From NCBI RefSeq assembly GCF_028750675.1, contig NZ_JAQQPZ010000003.1, positions 248,001 to 312,000 of the forward strand: DNA of 64,000 bases. The letters run 5' to 3'. The number at the start of each line of letters is the position of its first letter. Position 1 is the first letter of the stretch. Source of the DNA: Shewanella metallivivens (GTDB lineage: Bacteria; Pseudomonadota; Gammaproteobacteria; Enterobacterales; Shewanellaceae). Below are positions 1 through 9,305 of the stretch, in pieces. The position numbers and the translations under genes were made by a program. The notes under the pieces were generated by a model that saw only the letters and a program-made list of their open reading frames with translations, was not told the origin of the DNA and did no database searches.

Positions 1-903
1 GTGATGCCATAAATCATGCACCACGCCTAACGCACCATAACAATCTTGTAATCGTTCAGTCACGATACGCACTGCCCTTACGTCAAACAGCTCATCAAAT
101 TTAAGATCTTTGCCCTTCATTTTACGCCAAATGCTGTAAATATGTTTGGGGCGGCCATACACTTTGGCGCGGATCTGATCCTTATCTAAACGCTCTTGTA
201 GTTGGGTGACAAACTTGTCAATAAACACTTCACGGTCTACGCGCTTACCATCTAACTGTTTGGCAATATCTTTATAAACGGTTGGGTGTAAATAACGGAA
301 CGAAATATCTTCGAGTTCCCACTTAAGTTGACCAATCCCTAAACGGTTAGCTAATGGTGCGTAAATGTCGGCAATTTCTCGAGCCAATAACACACGAGTT
401 TCTTCGTCGGCATTTTTCACTGCCCGCAGTAAACACACGCGCTCTGCAAGCTTAATCACGACTGCGCGTACGTCTTCAACCATCGCCAATAACATTTTGC
501 GAATATTGTCGATTTGAGGCTCGGCATCACGTGAATTCTCACTGACTTTAAGTGCACCAATCGCATTCATGGTGACCACACTAGCCACCAACTTTGCTAA
601 ATTGTCACCATACTTTTCAACTAATTGTTCATCACTTAGCACGCCAGCTTCATGCATTAAAAACAGCACTGCAGCTTGCAGTGTTTCAATGTCCATATTC
701 AGTGGCGCTAAGATTTCGATCATTTCACGGGCACGGGCAAGCAGTTCGGTATGCGCCAGTTTGTTTTTGACCGGTAAGGACTCAACTTGCTGGATCAACG
801 CTAATAATGTTTGAGCGTCGTCTTTGTCGTCAATATAACGGGCGACCCACTCATCTAATTGGAATGCTTGCGTATTAAAATGTGCTTCGCGAACAGATAC
901 CAT
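1..903 (-). CDS. relA: GTP pyrophosphokinase RelA, N-terminal part (cut by window edge)
   Basis: Ribosome-associated (p)ppGpp synthetase of the stringent response, which transfers pyrophosphate from ATP to GTP/GDP when uncharged tRNA sits in the A site. Only the first 301 residues lie in the window; the full protein is usually about 740. The start MVSVREAH resembles E. coli RelA and follows an AAGGAAGG-type ribosome site. The pseudo-hydrolase region comes first and lacks the HD pair, as in RelA rather than SpoT. ANRLGIGQLKWELED and GRPKHIYSIWRKM mark the approach to and start of the synthetase domain, and FDELFDVRAVRI lies just after. It follows rlmD in the same direction after 183 bases that contain a hairpin. 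Recognition is firm; only the C-terminal regulatory half is unseen. Confidence 0.96.
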   Translation of the reverse strand, partial: MVSVREAHFNTQAFQLDEWVARYIDDKDDAQTLLALIQQVESLPVKNKLAHTELLARAREMIEILAPLNMDIETLQAAVLFLMHEAGVLSDEQLVEKYGDNLAKLVASVVTMNAIGALKVSENSRDAEPQIDNIRKMLLAMVEDVRAVVIKLAERVCLLRAVKNADEETRVLLAREIADIYAPLANRLGIGQLKWELEDISFRYLHPTVYKDIAKQLDGKRVDREVFIDKFVTQLQERLDKDQIRAKVYGRPKHIYSIWRKMKGKDLKFDELFDVRAVRIVTERLQDCYGALGVVHDLWHH

Positions 904-940
904 GAACCCTTCCTTAGCCGCATGACCGACTGATACCCAC

Positions 941-971
941 CTTCATTTCGCTGATTCATGGCGAAATGAGG
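941..971 (-). other. Hairpin in the relA leader
   Basis: TCATTTCGC at 943-951 pairs with GCGAAATGA at 961-969 around a 9-base loop. One wobble and one further pair extend it to 941/971. It sits about 40 bases before the relA start, between rlmD and relA. No T-run follows on the relA-sense strand, so it is not a typical terminator. It could be a processing or stability element. Confidence 0.4.
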
Positions 972-1086
972 TAAAAACGACAACTGAATACGCTATCTTG
1001 AAGCCCTAGGCACGTTTGTCAATTCAAACATGTTTAGTTGAACAATTTTATAGCATACCAGTTGATAATACTGAAAAAGCTGACAC

Positions 1087-2454
1087 TTATTTACCTAACT
1101 CAAATAAAACCATCGCCTCAATATGATGCGTTTGAGGAAACATATCAACCAAACCGACTTTAGCAATTCGATAACCATTTGCTAATAATACACTACTGTC
1201 GCGAGCTAAACTTGCCGGATTACACGACACATAAACCACCTTTTTAGGCTGCATTTTTTGCAGCCATTGCAGGCTTTCATAGGCGCCAGCTCTTGCGGGA
1301 TCAAGTAACAACTTATCAATATTACCCAGCCAAGGTTGCTCAGATAAATCAGCACTTAAGTCGGCATGATAAAAGGACACATTGGTTAATTGATTATCGA
1401 GTGCGTTTTGCTTAGCCTGTTCAACCATTTCAACCACACCTTCAACCGCAATCACTTGCGCCGCTTTTTTGGCTAACGGTAAACTAAAATTGCCTACTCC
1501 GCAGAACAAATCGAGGATCTTCTCGCCGGCTTGAGGATCTAGCCAGTCAATAGCTTGCTCAACCATAGCTTGGTTTATCACACCATTAACCTGGACAAAG
1601 TTACCTGGCGTAAACGAGCAACGAACACTGTTGTCCGCTAAAAGGTAAAACGGTAATGTCACTTTATCTTCGTCAGATAACAAAGCTGGATAAAGCTGGG
1701 TTAATTGGCCAGCGTCATCTTGCAACAACACATTAAGTTGATGTTTTTCGGCAAAGCCACTTAACCAACGTAAATCTGAATTAGGTAAAGTTTTCGTTAT
1801 TCTCAACACAGCAAAGTGACCATTGTCAGCTTGGGTTAATTCTACATGGCCTAAACTGGCTTTGGCTTTTAATTGATTTAAGTTAACCGCCAGTGGTGTG
1901 ATAAGGTCAGACAGGGGCGCAGCAAGCACTGGACACTGATTAATTTCAACAATTTTATTGCTGTTTGCAGCGCGAAACCCCAATTGTAAACGTTGGGTGT
2001 TTTTATCAAAAACGGTTGCAAGCCTTGCCCTACGCCGATAATGCCAGGCATCATCGACAATAGGTGTGACAACAAGGTGTTCAGCAATCCCCTCGGTGCT
2101 AGATAGCTTAGTAATAAGGTCAACGAGTGCAATTTGTTTATGTTCACGCTGTGCCTGCGTGTCCATATGTTGTAAATCGCAGCCGCCACATTGCACATAA
2201 TGCGGGCAATGCGCTTTAATTCGGCTAGGGGCAGGACTAACAATATTGATTAATTTAGCTTTGGCGTAACTTTTCTTTTGCTCAACGAACTGCACCGTCA
2301 CACGCTCGCCTGGCAACGCCCCGGCGACAAACACAACTTTACCTTGATGCTGAGCAATTCCGGCACCTAAATGGTCTAACTGGGTAATGTCTAATGTCAG
2401 CTTGGCAGATAATTGTTTAGATTTGTTCGGTTTTTCTTTGAAAAATTGTGCCAT
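1087..2454 (-). CDS. rlmD: 23S rRNA (uracil-1939-C5) methyltransferase
   Basis: SAM-dependent methyltransferase (formerly RumA) that makes m5U1939 in 23S rRNA. The 455 residues match the family length. An N-terminal TRAM domain (about 15-75) is followed by the iron-sulphur cysteines C83, C89 and C92 in [12 protein letters not shown], with the likely fourth in NQCPVL near 174. The Rossmann fold carries [16 protein letters not shown], and the catalytic nucleophile is the Cys of [12 protein letters not shown]. It lies upstream of relA in the same direction and is divergent from barA, the order I remember from Shewanella and other gammaproteobacteria. Nothing is missing. Confidence 0.96.
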   Translation of the reverse strand: MAQFFKEKPNKSKQLSAKLTLDITQLDHLGAGIAQHQGKVVFVAGALPGERVTVQFVEQKKSYAKAKLINIVSPAPSRIKAHCPHYVQCGGCDLQHMDTQAQREHKQIALVDLITKLSSTEGIAEHLVVTPIVDDAWHYRRRARLATVFDKNTQRLQLGFRAANSNKIVEINQCPVLAAPLSDLITPLAVNLNQLKAKASLGHVELTQADNGHFAVLRITKTLPNSDLRWLSGFAEKHQLNVLLQDDAGQLTQLYPALLSDEDKVTLPFYLLADNSVRCSFTPGNFVQVNGVINQAMVEQAIDWLDPQAGEKILDLFCGVGNFSLPLAKKAAQVIAVEGVVEMVEQAKQNALDNQLTNVSFYHADLSADLSEQPWLGNIDKLLLDPARAGAYESLQWLQKMQPKKVVYVSCNPASLARDSSVLLANGYRIAKVGLVDMFPQTHHIEAMVLFELGK

Positions 2455-2574
2455 TTCGGCCTCAGATGTCGAATAAAAAACTAGTCAAGAGTGCGCTATT
2501 TCTGGCAGTCTAGACGCAATAGTAGCGATTTAGCATCAGGAACACACCTAACTGACATGAAAAGTGCCAACAAT

Positions 2575-5409
2575 ATGACCAAATACAGCCTACGTTCTTG
2601 GGTTCTGGTACTAGCGTTAGCGCCCACAATTGTAGTGGGTATTCTACTTGGAAGTTATTTCACGATAAACCGCTTTTATGAATTGGAAGACACCTTAATT
2701 GTCAAAGGCAGCAATATTGTTGAACCTTTGGCCATCGCCAGCGAGTTCGGCATCATTAATCAAGACAGAGACTCAACCAAACGCTTACTGGCAGCCTCGC
2801 AAATAAACAACGCATCACTCATCCATTCTATTGCCGTATTTGATGCCGAAAACCAGCTGTTTGTCACCTCGCATTACCATAAAGATTTTGAAACCATGCG
2901 TTATAAACAGCCTCTAGCTCAATTAATTGGCGTGGATCACGAAACCATTGATGACACCATGGTCATTAGGGTGCCTATTATTTCGCATACCGGCTATGAA
3001 GCATCGTTATTAAGTAGCTTAAACCGCTCAAAAGATAATGATGCACAACCCATCACTCAGCATCTCATAGAGCCCATTTATAATAGCCAACAAGAACAAG
3101 TCTTAGGGTATATCTCGGTGTTGTTGAACAAAGAAAATGCCCTTCTTGAACAACATAGAGCCGCTATTGCCGCATTTATTATTGTATTGATTGGTGTGCA
3201 GTTTAACTTATTTTTCACTTTCCGTTTAGTGAAGCATGTTAACCATCCAATTACAGAAATGGTTCGGGTAGTGGCAAAAATTCGTGAAGGAAAACTCGAC
3301 ACACGTCTTGAAGGTAACTTGATTGGTGAATTGGATTTATTAAAACGTGGCATTAACGCCATGGCGAGTTCATTGTCTGAATACCACGATGAAATGCAAC
3401 AAAATATTGACCAGGCCACCTCCGATTTACGCGAAACTTTAGAGCAAATCGAAATTCAAAACGTCGAGCTAGATTTGGCCAAAAAACGCGCATTAGAAGC
3501 CAGCCGCATTAAATCTGAATTTCTTGCCAATATGTCCCATGAATTACGCACACCGCTTAACGGCGTCATTGGCTTTGCAAGACAGTTACTTAAAACGCCT
3601 CTGCACACCAGTCAACTCGATTACATTAAAACCATTGAGCGAAGCGCCAGCAACTTACTGGGGATTATTAACGACATCCTCGATTTCTCTAAACTCGAAG
3701 CCGGTAAAATGGTGCTCGAAAAAATGCCTTTTGCGCTCCGAGAAACGCTGACAGAAACCTTAACCATTATTGCCGGTAGTGCCCATGAGAAAGGGTTAGA
3801 GTTGGTTATCGACATTGATGAAAATGTCCCCGAAAGTGTCAGTGGCGATGCAATGCGAGTAAGCCAAATCATTACCAACCTCGTTGGAAATGCAATCAAA
3901 TTTACCGATATTGGTAGCGTAATCCTTAAAATTCACCTTGTAAGACAAGATGAAGATAATATCACCCTACGCTGCGAAGTGATCGATACCGGGATTGGCA
4001 TTGATGAAAGCCAACAAGAATATTTGTTCCAAGCTTTTGGCCAGGCAGACTCTTCAATTTCACGCCGTTTTGGCGGCACGGGGTTAGGATTGGTGATCAC
4101 TAAACGCCTTATTAATCAAATGGGCGGCCAGATAGGGTTTACCTCTGCACCGAATAAAGGCTCTAATTTTTGGTTTATTTTACCTCTTGGACTTAGTCAA
4201 TTTGAAATTGGCGAGGTGATTCCTGTTGAAGTCCTTCAGCATAAATCGGTTTTACTTTATGAGCCTCGCGAGTTAACCCGTGACATGCTTAATCGCCGCT
4301 TGGTGTCATGGCAACTTATCTTAACTAATGTGACTAATCCAGATAACCTCACGTCAGCACTCAAAAGTCAAAACAGCAAATTTGATTACATTATCATCAG
4401 CTGCCATGGCTTTGCAGACAATGCAGCCTTTATCGAACTATTACAACAAGCTCGCCAACATACTGACTGCCTTATACTCTTACACGATTGCATTAACCAA
4501 GATGTGATTATCAATGTACTCAAAGCCAATGCCGACATTCTGCTTAGTACACCCGTAAGCGATTTAACCCTAGCGCATCATCTTATTTATCCGCCAACAC
4601 CAGCAACGCTATTCAGCTTGCCAGAACCCGCTAAAATTGATGCTCCAAAACGACTTAATGCATCTGTTTTAGCGGTTGATGACAACATCGCCAACTTAAA
4701 ACTCATCGATACATTATTAAAAGAATTGGTCGCCAATGTTGTCACGGTGAACAACGGTAAGGAAGCCATCGCACAGGCCAAAGCCCATGCATTTGACTTA
4801 ATTTTTATGGATATTCAAATGCCCGGCACCGACGGGATAACAGCCACCCAGCATATACGCGCACACTCACTGAATCGCCACACCCCCATTATTGCTGTGA
4901 CAGCCCATGCAATAGCTGAAGAGCGAGAAAATATTTTAGCCAGCGGAATGGACGGATTCTTACCAAAACCCATCGATGAAGTGTCATTAAAAGGCGTGAT
5001 TAGTCGCTGGATTGCTAAACCCCAATTTACTCACTTTGACAGCCATATCCTCAATTGGGATTTATGCCTAACCCAGGCAAACCAAAAACCTGATTTAGCC
5101 TTAGATATGCTCAAGATGCTTGTGAGTTCAATACCCGAAACAATCGAGACCATTACCAACGCATTAAACGACCGTGACAGCAGCACGTTATTACAAGCTG
5201 TGCATAAACTGCATGGTGCAACTTGTTATTGCGGTGTACCAACAACCCAAAAGCTTTGCCAAGACATTGAGTCGGGATTAAAGCACAAAATTAACATCGA
5301 TGATTTAGAGCCAGAAATACTAGAGTTACTTGATGAGTTAACTAAGGTAGAATCAGCGGCAAATCAAGTGATAAACCAGCTATCAGTGGATATACCTCAT
5401 GACCAGTAA
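2575..5409 (+). CDS. barA: Hybrid sensor histidine kinase BarA
   Basis: Tripartite membrane kinase that phosphorylates UvrY/GacA and so drives Csr small RNAs; in E. coli it answers to short-chain carboxylates. The start at 2575 gives MTKYSLRSW, which aligns with E. coli BarA MTNYSLRA. An in-frame GTG at 2491 would add 28 unlikely residues. Order: TM1, periplasmic sensor, TM2, HAMP, HisKA with H322 in NMSHELRTP, HATPase (DTGIGI, GGTGLGL), a degenerate receiver-like stretch, a receiver with D746 in FMDIQMPGTDG, and a C-terminal HPt with H877 in HKLHGATCYCG. The whole phosphorelay looks intact. The 3' end overlaps the DUF416 gene by 11 bases, so the two are probably co-transcribed. Confidence 0.95.
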   Translation: MTKYSLRSWVLVLALAPTIVVGILLGSYFTINRFYELEDTLIVKGSNIVEPLAIASEFGIINQDRDSTKRLLAASQINNASLIHSIAVFDAENQLFVTSHYHKDFETMRYKQPLAQLIGVDHETIDDTMVIRVPIISHTGYEASLLSSLNRSKDNDAQPITQHLIEPIYNSQQEQVLGYISVLLNKENALLEQHRAAIAAFIIVLIGVQFNLFFTFRLVKHVNHPITEMVRVVAKIREGKLDTRLEGNLIGELDLLKRGINAMASSLSEYHDEMQQNIDQATSDLRETLEQIEIQNVELDLAKKRALEASRIKSEFLANMSHELRTPLNGVIGFARQLLKTPLHTSQLDYIKTIERSASNLLGIINDILDFSKLEAGKMVLEKMPFALRETLTETLTIIAGSAHEKGLELVIDIDENVPESVSGDAMRVSQIITNLVGNAIKFTDIGSVILKIHLVRQDEDNITLRCEVIDTGIGIDESQQEYLFQAFGQADSSISRRFGGTGLGLVITKRLINQMGGQIGFTSAPNKGSNFWFILPLGLSQFEIGEVIPVEVLQHKSVLLYEPRELTRDMLNRRLVSWQLILTNVTNPDNLTSALKSQNSKFDYIIISCHGFADNAAFIELLQQARQHTDCLILLHDCINQDVIINVLKANADILLSTPVSDLTLAHHLIYPPTPATLFSLPEPAKIDAPKRLNASVLAVDDNIANLKLIDTLLKELVANVVTVNNGKEAIAQAKAHAFDLIFMDIQMPGTDGITATQHIRAHSLNRHTPIIAVTAHAIAEERENILASGMDGFLPKPIDEVSLKGVISRWIAKPQFTHFDSHILNWDLCLTQANQKPDLALDMLKMLVSSIPETIETITNALNDRDSSTLLQAVHKLHGATCYCGVPTTQKLCQDIESGLKHKINIDDLEPEILELLDELTKVESAANQVINQLSVDIPHDQ

Positions 5410-5998
5410 AACCGGCTTTTTTAAACGCCTTAAGGCACTTTCTTTACCACAAAAGCAACTTTTTGCACTTGCGCTATGCCAACGCATGCTACCTAATTAC
5501 CAACTATTTTCTGAAGTTTGCGAATTTGGTGAGCCACAAGTATTAAGCACAGCATTAGAATTATTATGGCAAAGCCAGTACGACAAAAAAATTAAATTCA
5601 ATATTGACGTGCACCTGCAACGTCTTGATGAAAACACCCCTGATCCAAGTAATTTTGAAGCCTATGGTGCATACCCCGCAATGGATGCCGCAGTTGCCAT
5701 TGCAACTTTAATGAGTGCGATTAACAGCAAAATTGAAGAAGACATCACTAACATCAGCAAATTGTCATCAAGTACCGTTGCTCACTATATTGAAGCCATT
5801 AGCGACGAATCGTTAATGGATGAAGAACTTGATGAGTTTGTTTTTTCACATCCAGTAATGGAACAAGAAAAGGAGCTTCAAGGTATGCTACTCGATATTA
5901 TCGAAGCCAACCCTGATATTGATAGCGAGCTAGTGAAAGGTTTGCGCAAAGACATTATTGATGCCGGTGTATCTAATATTGGCATCAGCATGCAGTGA
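5399..5998 (+). CDS. DUF416 (YjaG-like) protein
   Basis: A 199-residue cytosolic protein similar along its length to E. coli YjaG, a family of unknown function. Shared features are an N-terminal CQRMLPNYQLF segment (CERMYPNYAMF in YjaG), a central YGAYPAMDAAVA, and a C-terminal LVKGLRKDIIDAG followed by SNIGI. It has no signal peptide or membrane segment. The start overlaps the barA stop codon region by 11 bases, so translational coupling is likely. YjaG-type genes usually sit elsewhere in enterobacteria, so the barA linkage is a local feature. Family assignment is firm; function is not known. Confidence 0.88.
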   Translation: MTSKTGFFKRLKALSLPQKQLFALALCQRMLPNYQLFSEVCEFGEPQVLSTALELLWQSQYDKKIKFNIDVHLQRLDENTPDPSNFEAYGAYPAMDAAVAIATLMSAINSKIEEDITNISKLSSSTVAHYIEAISDESLMDEELDEFVFSHPVMEQEKELQGMLLDIIEANPDIDSELVKGLRKDIIDAGVSNIGISMQ

Positions 5999-6070
5999 TC
6001 CGTTTTAGGCCACTATGAGCTAAACAAAACAGCAAAATAGTCACAGCACTCAATCTGTTGTCATCTAAAC

Positions 6071-6090
6071 AGCCTGAAGCGATTCAGGCT
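6071..6090. other. Perfect 8-bp hairpin with GCGA loop
   Basis: AGCCTGAA (6071-6078) pairs with TTCAGGCT (6083-6090) around a GCGA tetraloop. It lies between the DUF416 gene and the small ORF at 6108. No T-run follows on either strand, so it may be an mRNA-stabilising or weak terminating hairpin. Confidence 0.45.
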
Positions 6091-6107
6091 ATATAGAGTA
6101 ATCGTCC

Positions 6108-6281
6108 ATGAAAAAGATTTTTTACCAAGGTTACACCTTTACCAACCCTGACGGTAAAACAGATAATTGGACCTTAGTGATTGGCAACCAAGTTCGTGTT
6201 GGCTCATTGTTTGAATTAAGAAGACAAGTGCATTTTTTTACTGAACTTGGTATTTTACCCCCGCCAAAAGTCACCAAATAA
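6108..6281 (+). CDS. Small hypothetical protein, 57 residues
   Basis: ATG to TAA open frame encoding MKKIFYQGYTFTNPDGKTDN and onward to a proline-rich end, LGILPPPKVTK. It is rich in aromatic and basic residues, has no membrane segment, and reads like a compact beta-hairpin fold followed by a helix (LFELRRQVHFFTELG). It sits alone in the 480-base gap between the DUF416 gene and the transporter gene. Real-gene evidence is codon usage like its neighbours, sensible amino-acid composition and lack of a better reading of the space. The ribosome site is weak. I do not recognise the family. Confidence 0.6.
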   Translation: MKKIFYQGYTFTNPDGKTDNWTLVIGNQVRVGSLFELRRQVHFFTELGILPPPKVTK

Positions 6282-6482
6282 CCCGCAAATGATAAGCCAC
6301 AAGGTAAACACTGATACTGAAAGAAAAGTGTTCAAACCTCATCAAACGTTAACCGATTAAATGCTGACGCAATAAACGCTAGTCTCATTAAAAACATCAT
6401 CTTTATCATTAGTCTAATTGCATCACGACAGACAAAAGCAGTAAAGTGACACCTCTATCATTTTGCGAAGGAATTGCGAGGG

Positions 6483-7451
6483 ATGTCCAGTATTCTTACC
6501 CCGCTTATTGCTGTATTCACCATCATGCTGCTAGGTAGCTTATTTCAAAAAAGCAGAATCTTGCCTGCGGATACCGATGTCATTCTCAATCAATTTGTTT
6601 ATTACGTTGCGTTCCCGGCGATTTTATTGATTGTTTTAGCAGAGACCCCGATTGAAGATATTGCTCAATGGGGCTTTATTGCAGGGTTTAGCTTAGCAAT
6701 GGTCATCACCTATTCGGTAGGGGTATTACTGTCATTGTGGCAATCGCCCAAACAGCAAGCGATCGCAGCAATGCGCGCATTAAATTCTACATTTGGTAAT
6801 ACTGCATTTATCGGTATCCCACTAATGAGCTTAATGTTTCCCGGTAATAAAATGGCCTTGGTTGCCGCAGCTATTGCAAGCTTGTTATCGGTGATCATGT
6901 TTGCCTTTGCGCTGGTGTCAATTGAACTTGCTAGCCGCAGTAAACAATCAACTGAACCAGCCATGTTAATTATGGCAAGCGCACTGGGTAAAAACCCCAT
7001 TGTAGTAGGAAGCGCAATAGGTATCACATTATCGGCATGCCATATAACCTTACCTTCGAGCATATCTTTAATGCTGCACCAAATAGGCAATACCTCAAGC
7101 CCTTGCGCCCTATTTGCTATCGGCATGGTACTGGTTAAAGCCTTACGCCAACAAAGTGGCCGTAAAGTATTTAGCACAGGATTAATTGTCGAACTAAACG
7201 GCATTAATTTGCTAAAACTTGTGGTTCAGCCACTGATTGCATACGCCCTATTGAAGACATTTGGTGTTACGCCGCAATGGTTAACCATGGGAGTGTTATT
7301 AGCGTCATTACCCACGGCAGCAAGTGTTTACTTACTGGCAGAGCGTTACCAAGTCCATGCCAACGTGAGTGCGCAAGGGATCCTATACGGCACCTTAATG
7401 ACCTTTTTGAGTTTACCGATAATAGAAACGCTATTAAAAACGTATGGTTAA
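6483..7451 (+). CDS. AEC-family (auxin efflux carrier type) transporter
   Basis: Integral inner-membrane carrier of about 322 residues with ten hydrophobic segments. The half-way break contains NSTFGNTAFIGIPL, the characteristic crossover motif of the AEC/MdcF family (NxxFxGxPL type), and the second half has SLPTAASVYLLAERY. Bacterial members move dicarboxylates or other anions, but the substrate cannot be read from the sequence. I chose the ATG at 6483, which has AAGGA ten bases upstream, over a TTG at 6474 that would overlap that site. It stands alone, with recN starting 129 bases later behind its own SOS promoter. Confidence 0.85.
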   Translation: MSSILTPLIAVFTIMLLGSLFQKSRILPADTDVILNQFVYYVAFPAILLIVLAETPIEDIAQWGFIAGFSLAMVITYSVGVLLSLWQSPKQQAIAAMRALNSTFGNTAFIGIPLMSLMFPGNKMALVAAAIASLLSVIMFAFALVSIELASRSKQSTEPAMLIMASALGKNPIVVGSAIGITLSACHITLPSSISLMLHQIGNTSSPCALFAIGMVLVKALRQQSGRKVFSTGLIVELNGINLLKLVVQPLIAYALLKTFGVTPQWLTMGVLLASLPTAASVYLLAERYQVHANVSAQGILYGTLMTFLSLPIIETLLKTYG

Positions 7452-7510
7452 TCATTACTCCATTTTCTGGTTAACAATTAAGCAAAGATAATTTTAAGTC
7501 AACTACTTTA

Positions 7511-7526
7511 CTGTATAAAAAATCAG
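7511..7526 (+). promoter_or_regulatory. LexA box 1 of recN
   Basis: CTGTATAAAAAATCAG fits the CTG-N10-CAG LexA operator with an AT-rich core. It is embedded in TA...TA flanks and lies 70 bases before the recN start. Confidence 0.85.
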
Positions 7527-7532
7527 TATATA

Positions 7533-7548
7533 CTGTTTATCAATACAG
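7533..7548 (+). promoter_or_regulatory. LexA box 2 of recN
   Basis: CTGTTTATCAATACAG is a second CTG-N10-CAG site, centred 22 bases from the first, so both lie on the same helix face. TATACT at 7529-7534 could be the -10 hexamer, which LexA would cover. Tandem boxes are also known for E. coli recN. Confidence 0.87.
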
Positions 7549-7580
7549 TACTTTGGTGGTTTCATTGACAGGAATTCATT

Positions 7581-9239
7581 ATGCTTTGCCAACTCAGCAT
7601 TAACAATTTTGCTATCGTACGTTTTTTAGAACTCGACTTTAAAGCCGGTATGACAAGCATTACCGGTGAAACCGGTGCAGGTAAATCGATTGCTATCGAC
7701 GCTCTGGGGTTATGTTTAGGTAATCGCAGTGATGCTAATACCGTAAGGCCAGGCGCCACTAAAACTGAAGTTAGCGCTCGCTTTACCTTGCACGATGTAC
7801 CTCTAGCTAAACGCTGGCTTGAAGACAATGATTTGGACGCCGAAGATGAATGCATACTGCGCCGTACCATCAATAATGATGGCCGATCACGTGCCTATAT
7901 CAATGGTAATCCAGTTCCTGTGACACAATTAAAAGCAATTGGTCAGTTGCTCATTGGCATTCATGGACAGCACGCCCATCATGCAATGCTGAAAAGCGAA
8001 CATCAATTAAACTTGCTCGACAGTTACGCTAACCATAAATTACTCCTCGATAGTGTTAGTGCCAGTTACCAGCGTTGCAAGCAGGTTGAAAATGAATTAA
8101 AACAACTTGAACAAGCACAGCATGAGCGTATCTCTCGTCAACAGTTGCTGCAATATCAGGTAGAGGAACTCAACGAGTTTAACCTAGGCTTAGAAGAGTT
8201 TGATGAAATAGAGCAAGAGCACAAGCGTTTAGCTAACGGCACCGATCTAATTGAACGTTGCCAAGCGGGTTTGCACTTACTTACCGAAAGCGATGAGGGC
8301 AACATTGAATCATTGCTCAATAAAGTGACCAATATCGCAGACACGTTACAAGGTTATGATGACTCACTTGCGCCCATTAGCACGATGTTGAATGAAGCAC
8401 TGATCCAAGTACAAGAAAGTGCCAGTGAAATCGAAAGTTATTTAAGTCGCTTAGAACTCGATCCTGAACATTTTGCCTTCCTTGAAAAGCGCTTATCTAC
8501 AGCAATGCAACTCGCTCGAAAGCATCATGTCAGTCCAGACAAACTCGCATTACATCATCAAGAGTTGATGGCCGAATTAGCCGAGCTAGCGGGGGATGAA
8601 AGCAAGCTAGATGAAATAAGAATGCAACTTGAAGCCAGCCAAAAGGCTTATTTAACCAATGCACAAAAGCTCAGTCAAAGTCGGAGTCGTTACGCCAAAG
8701 AATTAGATAAATTGGTCACCCAATCGATTCATGAGCTCAACATGCCTAAGGGTAAATTTAGTATCCAAGTTATTAATGACCCAGCCAATATTTCAATGAA
8801 TGGCAGTGATAGTATCGAATTTATGGTGAGCACTAACCCAGGGCAGCCTTTACAACCCATTTCAAAAGTCGCTTCTGGCGGTGAATTGTCTCGTATAGGA
8901 CTCGGTATTCAAGTGATAACCGCTAAAAAAGTCGCTACTCCAACACTAATATTTGATGAAGTTGATGTGGGTATTTCTGGACCGACGGCATCAGTGGTTG
9001 GCAGGATGTTACGCAGCCTCGGAGAATCGACTCAAGTCTTGTGTGTGACCCACTTACCACAAGTGGCAGGTAATGGTCATCAGCACATGTTTGTGAATAA
9101 GTTTAACAAGGCTGGTCACACTGAGACAACCATGCAAGCATTAGATAAAGATCAACGAGTAAATGAATTGGCACGCTTACTAGGTGGAGACGTGATTACT
9201 GAAAACACCTTAGCCAACGCTCGAGAATTATTACAATAA
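7581..9239 (+). CDS. recN: DNA repair protein RecN
   Basis: SMC-like ATPase recruited to double-strand breaks, where it helps keep broken ends and sister DNA together for RecA-dependent repair. The length, 552 residues, is typical. Walker A is GETGAGKS (29-36). A long coiled coil interrupted by a turn fills the middle. The C-terminal head has the signature VASGGELSRIGLGIQV, Walker B TLIFDEVDVGISG and the H-loop CVTHLPQVAG. AGGAA precedes the ATG by 8 bases. The two LexA boxes upstream say it is strongly SOS-regulated. Confidence 0.97.
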   Translation: MLCQLSINNFAIVRFLELDFKAGMTSITGETGAGKSIAIDALGLCLGNRSDANTVRPGATKTEVSARFTLHDVPLAKRWLEDNDLDAEDECILRRTINNDGRSRAYINGNPVPVTQLKAIGQLLIGIHGQHAHHAMLKSEHQLNLLDSYANHKLLLDSVSASYQRCKQVENELKQLEQAQHERISRQQLLQYQVEELNEFNLGLEEFDEIEQEHKRLANGTDLIERCQAGLHLLTESDEGNIESLLNKVTNIADTLQGYDDSLAPISTMLNEALIQVQESASEIESYLSRLELDPEHFAFLEKRLSTAMQLARKHHVSPDKLALHHQELMAELAELAGDESKLDEIRMQLEASQKAYLTNAQKLSQSRSRYAKELDKLVTQSIHELNMPKGKFSIQVINDPANISMNGSDSIEFMVSTNPGQPLQPISKVASGGELSRIGLGIQVITAKKVATPTLIFDEVDVGISGPTASVVGRMLRSLGESTQVLCVTHLPQVAGNGHQHMFVNKFNKAGHTETTMQALDKDQRVNELARLLGGDVITENTLANARELLQ

Positions 9240-9305
9240 AGCTCATGATTTATCAAATGGCAGCAACATGTTACCATTGTGTTAAATGGAATTTACGGAT
9301 AATGA

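Noticed and set aside
569..814. 81-codon plus-strand ORF within relA
   Set aside because: Lies in the RelA coding region on the other strand.
6710..7204. 164-codon minus-strand ORF opposite the AEC transporter
   Set aside because: Antisense to a well-conserved membrane gene; codon use and composition are those of a shadow.
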